This document shows, piece by piece, positions 1 to 5,709 of a DNA stretch of 6,804 nt (positions are counted from its first letter, which is position 1; each line of letters begins with the position of its first letter). Position numbers and translations under genes: made by a program. The notes beneath the pieces were generated by a model. The model was not told the origin of the DNA. It saw nothing but the letters and a program-made list of their open reading frames with translations, and did not search any database. Source of the DNA: Bacteroidota bacterium. GTDB taxonomy: Bacteria; Bacteroidota; Bacteroidia; Bacteroidales; VadinHA17. The stretch lies in assembly GCA_030628785.1 (NCBI GenBank), contig DAOVQI010000173.1, forward strand, positions 1 through 6,804. Reading direction: 5' to 3'.

Positions 1-24
1 AAGGGTAGTAATTAGATATAATTT

Positions 25-57
25 GTCCTCCCAAGGGGATCCCTTTGGGAAAAGGAC
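25..57. repeat. Strong imperfect palindrome / hairpin
   Basis: An inner near-perfect palindrome runs 29-50 (TCCCAA at 29-34, GGGATCCC centre at 36-43, TTGGGA at 45-50); its only imperfection is the G35/T44 pair, which would be a wobble in RNA. An outer stem, GTCCT at 25-29 with AGGAC at 53-57, can pair instead of the innermost-end base with an AAA bulge. The structure is G/C-rich against an A/T-rich background. No T-run follows, so it is not a textbook intrinsic terminator. It could be a protein-binding palindrome, the 3' end of an upstream transcript, or part of a repeat element shared with 69-135. Confidence 0.55.
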
Positions 58-68
58 TCCCATGGAGA

Positions 69-135
69 GGCTAAGAAATCTTAGCCTTAGCCTCAGCACG
101 CTGTCGCTGAAGCTTTAGCGTAGGCGCCCTTAGCC
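69..135. repeat. Compound palindromic element with three TTAGCC copies
   Basis: GGCTAAG (69-75) can pair with CTTAGCC at 80-86, giving a tight hairpin with a 4-nt loop, or with the second CTTAGCC at 129-135, giving a long stem that encloses smaller palindromes. A further TTAGCC lies at 87-92. The enclosed palindromes are CAGC-AC-GCTG (94-103), a 16-nt near-palindrome at 105-120 centred on AAGCTT, and GGCGCC (123-128). TTTT follows at 136-139, so the long form resembles a terminator for an upstream gene. Nested palindromes of this kind are also typical of dispersed intergenic repeats (REP-like). Which it is cannot be decided from one copy. Confidence 0.5.
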
Positions 136-190
136 TTTTATAAGAAAAGTTTTATTATATATACATAACTTATTGTAAATCAATAAACAA

Positions 191-227
191 TTTTGAAATT
201 CCGATACGTAGAACTAATATAGATTTG
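191..227 (+). promoter_or_regulatory. Candidate Bacteroidota-type promoter
   Basis: TAGATTTG at 220-227 matches the Bacteroidota -7 consensus TAnnTTTG exactly, and TTTTG at 191-195 could be the -33 element. The 24-nt spacer is slightly longer than usual for this promoter class. Transcription would start near 234 and leave a leader of about 200 nt before the bactofilin start, containing the inverted repeats at 285-309 and 314-356. The match is short and the region is A/T-rich, so chance is a real alternative. Confidence 0.3.
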
Positions 228-344
228 ATATGTTTTCTATGGAAATGTATGTTTCAGATGAAAACAATGAAGATTGGAAAGCCCAGGGAATCACGAAAAA
301 TTGTTCCCTAAACAACTAAGGTTCTGCAAATACAATAAAAACGA

Positions 345-398
345 TTAATCTTAGTTAATTCTTAGTAAACATATAATCTTCTTATTTTATTATCTTTA
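345..398 (+). promoter_or_regulatory. Tandem direct repeat with a weak promoter-like box
   Basis: TTAATCTTAGT (345-355) and TTAATTCTTAGT (355-366) form a tandem repeat whose CTTAGT cores are 11 bp apart, about one helical turn, a spacing common in operators. TATCTTTA at 391-398 matches TAnnTTTG except at the last base; a start near 405 would give a short A-rich leader to the bactofilin ATG at 433. No clear -33 TTG lies at the right distance. The first CTTAGTT copy also pairs with AACTAAG at 314-320. The call rests on repeat geometry only. Confidence 0.25.
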
Positions 399-432
399 CA
401 CATTAAACGAAACAAAATTTCATTTTAATTCC

Positions 433-849
433 ATGGCAAAGAATAACGAGACTGAAAACAATGCAATAAACCTGATTGGTATTGGTACAGAAATTACAGG
501 GGATATTAATTCCAATGGGGATATCCGTATAGATGGAACATTAAACGGTAATTTAATAACAAAAGGGAAAGTGGTTATCGGCGAAACAGGAAAGGTAAAA
601 GGAGAAATTTCCTGTAAAAATTCTGATGTTTCCGGTACCGTTGAGGGGAAATTGATCGTTTCTCAATTATTATCATTGAAAGTTACTGCCCGGGTGAACG
701 GTGACATGCAAACCAATAAGTTGGCCATTGAACCGGGATCTAAATTTACCGGGAATTGCAATATGAGTGAAGAAATAACTATCCATGAACCACCAAAACA
801 AACATTCAAACGGGAATTCAAACCAGCGGAAGAACAAAAAACAAATTAA
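433..849 (+). CDS. Bactofilin (polymer-forming cytoskeletal protein)
   Basis: This 138-residue protein is a bactofilin: a short polar N-terminus (about residues 1-13), a central repeat-rich region (about 14-110) and a charged, proline-containing tail. The core shows the spaced glycine and hydrophobic pattern of a right-handed beta-helix, for example GDIRIDGTLNGNL, GKVVIGETGKVKGEI and NSDVSGTVEGKLIV. Bactofilins polymerise without nucleotide into filaments that act in cell shape, polarity or envelope organisation. The length is typical of small family members. The ATG at 433 leaves just enough N-terminus before the core; there is no clear ribosome binding site, as usual in this phylum. The last 21 codons overlap the start of the next gene in another frame, so the two are surely co-transcribed. 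The placement ahead of ATP synthase genes suggests a link to membrane organisation, but no sequence feature proves one. Confidence 0.9.
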   Translation: MAKNNETENNAINLIGIGTEITGDINSNGDIRIDGTLNGNLITKGKVVIGETGKVKGEISCKNSDVSGTVEGKLIVSQLLSLKVTARVNGDMQTNKLAIEPGSKFTGNCNMSEEITIHEPPKQTFKREFKPAEEQKTN

Positions 850-1027
850 TTCCTATGTGAAATACACTAATATAGCAATCCAGATGATTGTTATTATTTT
901 GCTTGGGGTGTTTGGAGGTTTAAAACTGGATGAGATTGTACACTTGGGATTCCCGGTATTTATTGTTCTTTTTTCAACACTTTCGGTTTTTCTGGCAATA
1001 TATATAGCAATAAAAGACTTCCTTTAA
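785..1027 (+). CDS. atpZ: AtpZ/AtpI-family small membrane protein of the ATP synthase operon
   Basis: An 80-residue protein with a basic, Asn/Gln/Lys-rich N-terminus (1-26) and two membrane helices (about 28-48 and 56-78). The first helix ends in GVFGGLKLDE, matching the glycine-rich G-x-x-x-G-x-x-LD pattern of AtpZ proteins. In Bacillus, AtpZ and AtpI are small operon-encoded membrane proteins implicated in assembly of the synthase and in magnesium or calcium movement; that role is transferred here by family and position. The ATG at 785 lies inside the bactofilin gene. No other ATG precedes the first helix, the only later alternatives being rare starts such as GTG at 857, and the basic leader suits a cytoplasmic N-terminus, so 785 is preferred. 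The stop is followed after 23 nt by the AtpI-like gene. Confidence 0.8.
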   Translation: MNHQNKHSNGNSNQRKNKKQINSYVKYTNIAIQMIVIILLGVFGGLKLDEIVHLGFPVFIVLFSTLSVFLAIYIAIKDFL

Positions 1028-1050
1028 TTTTAATAAAATCCTAAATCATC

Positions 1051-1440
1051 TTGAGCCCATTAAAAAAGTTTATTGTTCAGGGATTTTTCATCATTCTTTT
1101 ACTTGCTGTAATTGGGTATTTTCTTTTTACCGGGGTATTTAATCCGTATTACCAGGTTATTCTACCTTTTGTTCTTTTATTTATTTTCCTGTTCACCACG
1201 GTAATTCATGCAATATTATTAAAGACAGCCCGAAAGGAACCAAAGAAGTTAGTTAACCGGTTCTTAATGCTGACAGGATTGAAAATGATGATTTATCTGT
1301 TTATTATGATTATTTATCTGATAATTAGTAAGCAGGATTCAGCGCCTTTTTTACTTACTTTTCTTATTGTCTATTTGGTTTTCACCATTTTTGAAATTTC
1401 ATCCATTCTTTCCCATTTAAAAAGAGTTACTCATCATTAA
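1051..1440 (+). CDS. AtpI-like four-helix membrane protein
   Basis: A 129-residue, strongly hydrophobic protein with four predicted helices (about 7-27, 34-57, 71-92 and 99-120), a basic loop between helices 2 and 3 (KTARKEPKKL, 58-67) and a basic C-terminal end (HLKRVTHH). Length, topology and position just before atpB match ATP synthase subunit I (AtpI/UncI), which assists c-ring assembly in several bacteria. Sequence similarity to AtpI is not obvious by eye, so the call rests on architecture and context. The start is TTG at 1051: an in-frame TAA lies at 1042-1044 and the first in-frame ATG comes only near residue 73, which would remove two helices. It may act with the AtpZ-like protein upstream. 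A 64-nt T-rich gap separates it from atpB. Confidence 0.65.
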   Translation: MSPLKKFIVQGFFIILLLAVIGYFLFTGVFNPYYQVILPFVLLFIFLFTTVIHAILLKTARKEPKKLVNRFLMLTGLKMMIYLFIMIIYLIISKQDSAPFLLTFLIVYLVFTIFEISSILSHLKRVTHH

Positions 1441-1445
1441 ATTCC

Positions 1446-1483
1446 TTGTTTCCGGCAGATTTTAATTTTTTTCATTATTTTTG
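1446..1483 (+). promoter_or_regulatory. Weak internal promoter candidate before atpB
   Basis: TATTTTTG at 1476-1483 fits TAnnTTTG, with a TTG at 1446-1448 as the only nearby -33-like element. The 27-nt spacer is too long for the usual promoter class, and the segment is a T-rich run where such a match arises easily. If real, it would let atpB and the genes after it be transcribed separately from the bactofilin and accessory genes. Confidence 0.18.
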
Positions 1484-1504
1484 TTAATATTCAAAGATTA
1501 TTGA

Positions 1505-2614
1505 ATGACTTGCAATTCTGGATTTTCAGCAATATTTGTTATTATTATTATTTTAAACCTATCTCCTGCTTTTGGCTATACCATTGCTTTGCAAGAAACA
1601 GAGGAACATACCCATCAGGCAAAAAGTGAAGAACAAAATAAAGGATTTAAACCTGGCGATTTCATCTTTGATCATATAAAAGATGCTTACGATTGGCACA
1701 TTCTAACGTATAAGGATTTTCATTTAAGCATTCCCTTACCTGTTATCGTTTATAGTAAGACAAAGGGGCTGAATATCTTTTTTTCCAGCAAGTTCCACCA
1801 TGGTCATAATTCATACAAGGGGTTTAAAATTGCACATGAGGGAAAGTATGAAGGGAAGGTTGTAGAACTTATGGAGGATGGTACGGATATCCGGCCCATA
1901 GATTTATCCATTTCAAAAAACGTTTTTGCGATTTACATTTGTATTATCCTGATGTTTTGGGTTTTTATTTCAGTGGCAAGGGTGTATAAGAACAATCAGG
2001 GTAAAGCCCCCAAAGGCCTTCAGAATTTTGTGGAACCCATTATCCTTTTTATACGGGATGAGATTGCCATACCTTCCATAGGGGAAAAGAAATATGAGAA
2101 ATTTATGCCGTACCTTCTTACCCTGTTTTTCTTTATTTGGATAAACAACATGATGGGTTTGATACCCATTTTCCCGGGTGGCGCCAATGTTACAGGTAAT
2201 ATCACAGTAACAATGGCTCTGGCAGCCTTTACTTTTGTTGTTACAGCGATTAATGGAAATAAATTTTATTGGCAGGAAATTTTCAACTCTCCAGAAGTTC
2301 CTTTTTGGCTGAAGATACCTATTCCTCTTGTGCCGATTATTGAAATCATCGGGATGTTAACCAAACCGTTGATTCTGATGATCCGTCTTTTTGCAAACAT
2401 CACTGCTGGTCATATTATTGCACTTGGTTTTTTTTCTCTTATTTTTGTTTTCGGTGATATGCAGGTGATGTTAGGATTCGGCGTTTCACCCTTATCTATA
2501 CTATTTACAATATTTATGACCTTTCTGGAGCTTCTGGTAGCCCTTATTCAGGCATATGTTTTCACCTTATTATCTGCTTTATATTTTGGTATGGCAACAG
2601 CAGAACATCATTAA
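1505..2614 (+). CDS. atpB: F0 ATP synthase subunit a
   Basis: Subunit a forms the two proton half-channels beside the c-ring. At 369 residues it is about 100 longer than the E. coli protein. Residues 1-24 look like a signal peptide (hydrophobic stretch ending SPAFG), then about 110 soluble residues presumably outside the inner membrane, including DAYDWHILT and a histidine cluster (KFHHGH). Membrane helices begin near 139. The essential arginine is R294 in IRLFANITAGH, equivalent to E. coli R210, with N298 matching N214. Positions equal to E. coli E219 and H245 hold H303 and E342, a reciprocal swap known from other a subunits. Q349 matches Q252 in the last helix. The ATG at 1505 is chosen because it gives a complete signal peptide; there is no ribosome binding site. 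atpE follows after 27 nt. Confidence 0.97.
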   Translation: MTCNSGFSAIFVIIIILNLSPAFGYTIALQETEEHTHQAKSEEQNKGFKPGDFIFDHIKDAYDWHILTYKDFHLSIPLPVIVYSKTKGLNIFFSSKFHHGHNSYKGFKIAHEGKYEGKVVELMEDGTDIRPIDLSISKNVFAIYICIILMFWVFISVARVYKNNQGKAPKGLQNFVEPIILFIRDEIAIPSIGEKKYEKFMPYLLTLFFFIWINNMMGLIPIFPGGANVTGNITVTMALAAFTFVVTAINGNKFYWQEIFNSPEVPFWLKIPIPLVPIIEIIGMLTKPLILMIRLFANITAGHIIALGFFSLIFVFGDMQVMLGFGVSPLSILFTIFMTFLELLVALIQAYVFTLLSALYFGMATAEHH

Positions 2615-2641
2615 TATATTTTTAACCAAATCTATTTTATT

Positions 2642-2902
2642 ATGATCACTTTATCAGTTTTATTACAGGTCGCTGCTGGTGCAGCGTTGGGGAAATTGGG
2701 CGCTGCATTTGGAGCAGCATCTGCAGCTTTTGCTGCGAGTATGGGTATCGGGCGGATAGGCGCGACAGCAGTTGAAGCTACTGCCCGCCAGCCCGAAGCG
2801 GCAGGAGACATACGTGCCAATATGATCGTTTCGGCAGCTCTGATTGAAGGAGTTTCTTTTTTCGCGGTTGTTGTCTGTTTGCTGATTCTTTTCACACAGT
2901 AA
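2642..2902 (+). CDS. atpE: F0 ATP synthase subunit c
   Basis: Subunit c forms the proton-driven rotor ring. The 86-residue protein is a helical hairpin: an alanine/glycine-rich first helix (about 6-44) with GIGRIGATAVEA, the conserved polar loop A-RQP-EA around R49-Q50-P51, and a second helix (about 59-84). The ion-binding carboxylate is E69 in ALIEGVSFF. Sodium-binding rings usually have Gln in helix 1 and Ser or Thr right after the acidic residue; here those positions are I36 and G70, so proton use is expected. The alternative of sodium coupling is unlikely on these residues. The gene is noticeably more G/C-rich than its neighbours because of its alanine and glycine content. A large hairpin follows 10 nt after the stop codon. 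Confidence 0.97.
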   Translation: MITLSVLLQVAAGAALGKLGAAFGAASAAFAASMGIGRIGATAVEATARQPEAAGDIRANMIVSAALIEGVSFFAVVVCLLILFTQ

Positions 2903-2912
2903 AGAAAAGATT

Positions 2913-2953
2913 AAGGCTTTGCAGTTCAACGATTGGTTGAACTGTAAAGTCTT
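2913..2953 (+). promoter_or_regulatory. Large intercistronic hairpin between atpE and atpF
   Basis: Positions 2913-2929 pair with 2937-2953 in a continuous 17-bp stem (two G-U pairs at 2921/2945 and 2916/2950) around a 7-nt loop, CGATTGG. It lies 10 nt after the atpE stop in the longest gap within the structural genes (90 nt). The bases after it, TATTAAAAAATGG, are A/T-rich but lack a strong U-run, so full termination is unlikely. Partial termination or protection of the upstream mRNA from 3' exonucleases would both raise subunit c relative to b, delta, alpha and gamma, as the ring stoichiometry needs. The pairing is seen directly; the function is inferred. Confidence 0.6.
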
Positions 2954-2992
2954 TATTAAAAAATGGTTTAAGAAAATATTAAAACATTAAAT

Positions 2993-3487
2993 ATGGAACT
3001 TGTTACTCCGGAACTTGGTTTACTATTTTGGATGATTGTATCCTTTGGAATTGTATTGTGGATACTTAAAAAATTTGCCTGGAAACCCATTTTAAATGCT
3101 TTGAAGGAGCGGGAACATTCTATCGAGGATGCCTTGTTATCGGCCGAAAAAGCTCAGGAAGAAATGATAAAACTGGAGGCTGATAATGAAGCAATTATCA
3201 GGAAAGTAAAAGTCGAGAGGGATGGCCTGCTAAAGGAAGCCAGACAGGTAAAAGAAAAAATGATTCAGGAGTCCAAAGAACAGGCCTCTGAAGAAGCCGA
3301 TAAAATCATTGAGGCAGCCCGTTTAAGCATTGAAAATGAGAAAATAGCAGCTATTGCAGATATTAAAGACCAAGTTGCAACATTCTCTGTTGAGATTGCT
3401 GAGAAAATTTTAAAACAAAAACTTGCCGGGAAAGAGGATCAAAAAGAATTGATAGATAAACTCTTAAACGAAATTAGGTTTAATTAA
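2993..3487 (+). CDS. atpF: F0 ATP synthase subunit b
   Basis: Subunit b is the peripheral stalk that holds the F1 head still relative to subunit a. The 164 residues comprise one N-terminal membrane helix (about 8-25), the conserved juxtamembrane motif KKFAWKPIL (26-34) with R40 in the LKERE segment that matches E. coli R36, and a long, highly charged helix to the C-terminus suited to a coiled-coil dimer. The C-terminal part (VEIAEKILKQKL) is the region that contacts delta. Length is close to the usual 156-170. The start at 2993 places the membrane helix directly at the N-terminus as in homologues. There is one b gene and no b' copy in the window. atpH follows after 42 nt. Confidence 0.96.
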   Translation: MELVTPELGLLFWMIVSFGIVLWILKKFAWKPILNALKEREHSIEDALLSAEKAQEEMIKLEADNEAIIRKVKVERDGLLKEARQVKEKMIQESKEQASEEADKIIEAARLSIENEKIAAIADIKDQVATFSVEIAEKILKQKLAGKEDQKELIDKLLNEIRFN

Positions 3488-3529
3488 CCTGTAATCCGGT
3501 TCGATGGATTTGATGGTTAGGTCTTTATC

Positions 3530-4072
3530 ATGAACGACAGCAAAATTGCAGTACGATACGCAAAGGCACTTTTTTTGTCGGCTAAAGAAAAAAAGGTATT
3601 GGATAAGGTCCATAATGATTTTGTATTTGTAGCTAATATATGCCGGCAGGTAAGTGAATTAATGGACTTGTTTCATAGTCCGATAATTCCCGCATCAAAT
3701 AAAAAGGTTATTGTGCGTGAAGTATTTAGGCTGGATGTAAGTAAACTTACCCTTAATTTCCTCGACCTGATCATATTAAATAAAAGAGAAACATTTATTC
3801 CGGCTATTGCACACAGATTTATTAGTGTGTACAAGAAGCATAAAGGAATTACTTCAGCTACATTAACAACGGCAACTCCGGTTGACCGGGAAGTCAGGAA
3901 CAGAATCATCGATTTAATTAACAAAGCTTACAAAACAAAAGTTGATTTAGTTGGAAAGGTTGAAGAAAGTCTTATAGGGGGTTTTGTTTTGAGAATAGAA
4001 GATCATTTGTTGAATGCAAGCGTGTCTTCAGAGCTAAAAAAGATTAAAAGAGAACTCACAGGAAAATACTAA
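3530..4072 (+). CDS. atpH: F1 ATP synthase subunit delta
   Basis: Delta (OSCP homologue) sits on top of the F1 head and joins it to subunit b. The 180-residue length and two-part layout are standard: an all-helical N-terminal domain starting with IAVRYAKALF (about 1-105), a linker containing TSATLTTATPVD, and a C-terminal domain with the family signature around ESLIGGFVLRIEDHLLNASV (residues 146-165). In most homologues the position of N162 is Asp (D-x-S); here it is N-A-S, a mild change. The ATG at 3530 is directly before the conserved first helix. Codons and base composition match its neighbours, and the gene sits in its usual place between atpF and atpA. Confidence 0.95.
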   Translation: MNDSKIAVRYAKALFLSAKEKKVLDKVHNDFVFVANICRQVSELMDLFHSPIIPASNKKVIVREVFRLDVSKLTLNFLDLIILNKRETFIPAIAHRFISVYKKHKGITSATLTTATPVDREVRNRIIDLINKAYKTKVDLVGKVEESLIGGFVLRIEDHLLNASVSSELKKIKRELTGKY

Positions 4073-4094
4073 CCTGATTAAAACATATTTAATA

Positions 4095-5681
4095 ATGACG
4101 CACATTAAACCGGCAGAAGTTTCAAAAATCCTTAAGAAACAACTGGAAGGAATTCAACTGGATATTGAACTTGAAGAGGTTGGTACTGTTTTACAGGTTG
4201 GAGATGGCATTGCCAGGATTTATGGGTTATCAAAAGTTCAGGCAAATGAACTAATCGAGTTTGAAAATGGAATAGAAGCTATTGTTTTAAACCTTGAGGA
4301 AGATAATGTTGGTGTCGTTCTTTTAGGTTCATCCGAAGAAATAAAAGAAGGAGATATTGTTAAAAGAACCGGAAGAATTGCCTCTATCCATGCAGGAGAA
4401 GGGCTTCTGGGGCGCGTTATATCAACCACGGGTGAACCGTTGGATGGTAAAGGTCCTATTCAGGGGAAGACATATGAAATGCCTCTTGAAAGGAAAGCGC
4501 CGGGAGTAATCTTTCGGCAACCTGTAAATGAACCCATTCAAACCGGTATAAAGGCCATTGATGCCATGATACCGATTGGCAGGGGACAGCGCGAATTGAT
4601 TATTGGTGACCGTCAGACCGGGAAAACGGCCATTGCTATCGATACCATAATAAATCAGAAAGAATTTTACAAGCAAGGGAAGCCTGTTTATTGTATTTAT
4701 GTAGCCATTGGACAAAAGGGCTCAACGGTTGCAACCATTGCCAAGACTCTCGAGGATTATGGAGCAATGGATTATACGATCATTGTTTCCGCTAATGCTT
4801 CCGATCCGGCTGCATCCCAATTTTATGCACCGTTCGCAGGAGCAGCATTAGGTGAATTTTTCAGAGACACAGGAAGGGCTGCCTTAATCATATATGATGA
4901 TTTGTCCAAACAGGCAGTTTCTTACCGCGAGGTTTCCCTCCTTTTAAGACGACCTCCGGGACGGGAGGCTTACCCTGGGGATGTATTCTATCTGCATTCG
5001 CGCTTGCTTGAAAGAGCTGCGAAAATTATTGAATCCGACAAAATTGCTTCTAAAATGAACGATATTCCTGACTCCATCAGGCATATGGTTAAAGGGGGTG
5101 GTTCACTAACAGCATTACCCATCATTGAAACACAGGCAGGAGATGTTTCCGCTTATATTCCAACCAATGTCATTTCCATTACGGATGGACAGATATTTCT
5201 GGAACCCGACTTGTTTAATACCGGTATTCGACCTGCTATTAATGTGGGTATTTCGGTTTCCCGTGTTGGGGGTGCTGCCCAGATCAAAGCAATGAAACAG
5301 GTTGCCGGAACCCTGAAACTCGATCAGGCTCAGTACCGTGAACTGGAAGCTTTTGCAAAATTCGGTTCTGACCTGGACGCCGCAACCCTTGCCATTCTGG
5401 ATAAAGGGGCTAAGAACGTTGAAATCCTGAAACAAGGGCAGTATTCACCTGTCCTTGTCGAAAAACAAGTTGCCATTATATTTTGCGGAACAAAAGCATT
5501 GCTTAAAGATGTCCCGGTTGAAAAAATAAAAGATTTTGAAGTAGAATTTATCGAGTATCTTGAACTAAAACATCAAGATATTTTGGATTCCATTAAGGAA
5601 GGAACCCTCACTGATGAAGCAGCCAATACCATGGAAAAAGTTGCCCTGGAAATAGCTTCCAAATATCAAGATATTGACTAA
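4095..5681 (+). CDS. atpA: F1 ATP synthase subunit alpha
   Basis: Alpha alternates with beta in the F1 hexamer; it binds nucleotide at non-catalytic sites and supplies an arginine finger to the catalytic sites. The 528 residues show a beta-barrel N-terminal domain (about 27-95, with VGDGIARIYGL), the P-loop GDRQTGKT at 171-178 (K177, T178), a Walker B-like IIYDD with D268-D269, the family signature PAINVGISVS from 380 and the finger R390 in SRVGGAAQ (E. coli R376). A helical C-terminal domain follows. Gln rather than Glu at Q174 and the signature separate alpha from catalytic beta. It is about 15 residues longer than the E. coli protein, with no insertion in the core. The start at 4095 follows atpH by 22 nt. 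All expected key residues are present. Confidence 0.98.
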   Translation: MTHIKPAEVSKILKKQLEGIQLDIELEEVGTVLQVGDGIARIYGLSKVQANELIEFENGIEAIVLNLEEDNVGVVLLGSSEEIKEGDIVKRTGRIASIHAGEGLLGRVISTTGEPLDGKGPIQGKTYEMPLERKAPGVIFRQPVNEPIQTGIKAIDAMIPIGRGQRELIIGDRQTGKTAIAIDTIINQKEFYKQGKPVYCIYVAIGQKGSTVATIAKTLEDYGAMDYTIIVSANASDPAASQFYAPFAGAALGEFFRDTGRAALIIYDDLSKQAVSYREVSLLLRRPPGREAYPGDVFYLHSRLLERAAKIIESDKIASKMNDIPDSIRHMVKGGGSLTALPIIETQAGDVSAYIPTNVISITDGQIFLEPDLFNTGIRPAINVGISVSRVGGAAQIKAMKQVAGTLKLDQAQYRELEAFAKFGSDLDAATLAILDKGAKNVEILKQGQYSPVLVEKQVAIIFCGTKALLKDVPVEKIKDFEVEFIEYLELKHQDILDSIKEGTLTDEAANTMEKVALEIASKYQDID

Positions 5682-5709
5682 ATTAACTGATTTCCATTGA
5701 GATATATGT

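Larger units (their letters stand above)
1..432. other. 5' non-coding region upstream of the bactofilin-atp operon
   Basis: No convincing gene is present in these 432 bases. The left 140 bases hold two palindromic structures (25-57 and 69-135), which may terminate a gene lying off the left edge or may be a dispersed intergenic repeat. The remainder is very A/T-rich and is the likely place for the operon promoter and leader. It also holds a 6-bp inverted repeat (AGGGAA at 285-290 with TTCCCT at 304-309) and a 7-bp one (AACTAAG at 314-320 with CTTAGTT at 350-356). A 29-codon open frame at 230-319 has no recognisable features and is not called as a gene. Confidence 0.7.

Noticed and set aside
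230..319. 29-codon open frame starting ATG TTT TCT before the bactofilin
   Set aside because: Too short, no recognisable motif, no upstream signal, overlaps the likely promoter region, and holds a small inverted repeat that suggests leader DNA.
2020..2205. Antisense open frame inside atpB
   Set aside because: Fully inside a conserved gene, with no domain or independent start context.
2821..2880. Possible sodium-type ion site in subunit c
   Set aside because: The helix 1 Gln and the Ser/Thr after the acidic residue are missing (I36, G70), so proton binding is the better reading.
2632..2929. Two antisense open frames across atpE
   Set aside because: They mirror the alanine/glycine-rich, stop-poor composition of atpE and encode low-complexity proteins with no family features.
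3484..3519. Possible hairpin between atpF and atpH (TAACC with GGTTA)
   Set aside because: Only five base pairs with a long loop; not distinguishable from chance.
4238..4715. Antisense open frames inside atpA
   Set aside because: Shadows of a highly conserved coding sequence; no plausible protein features.
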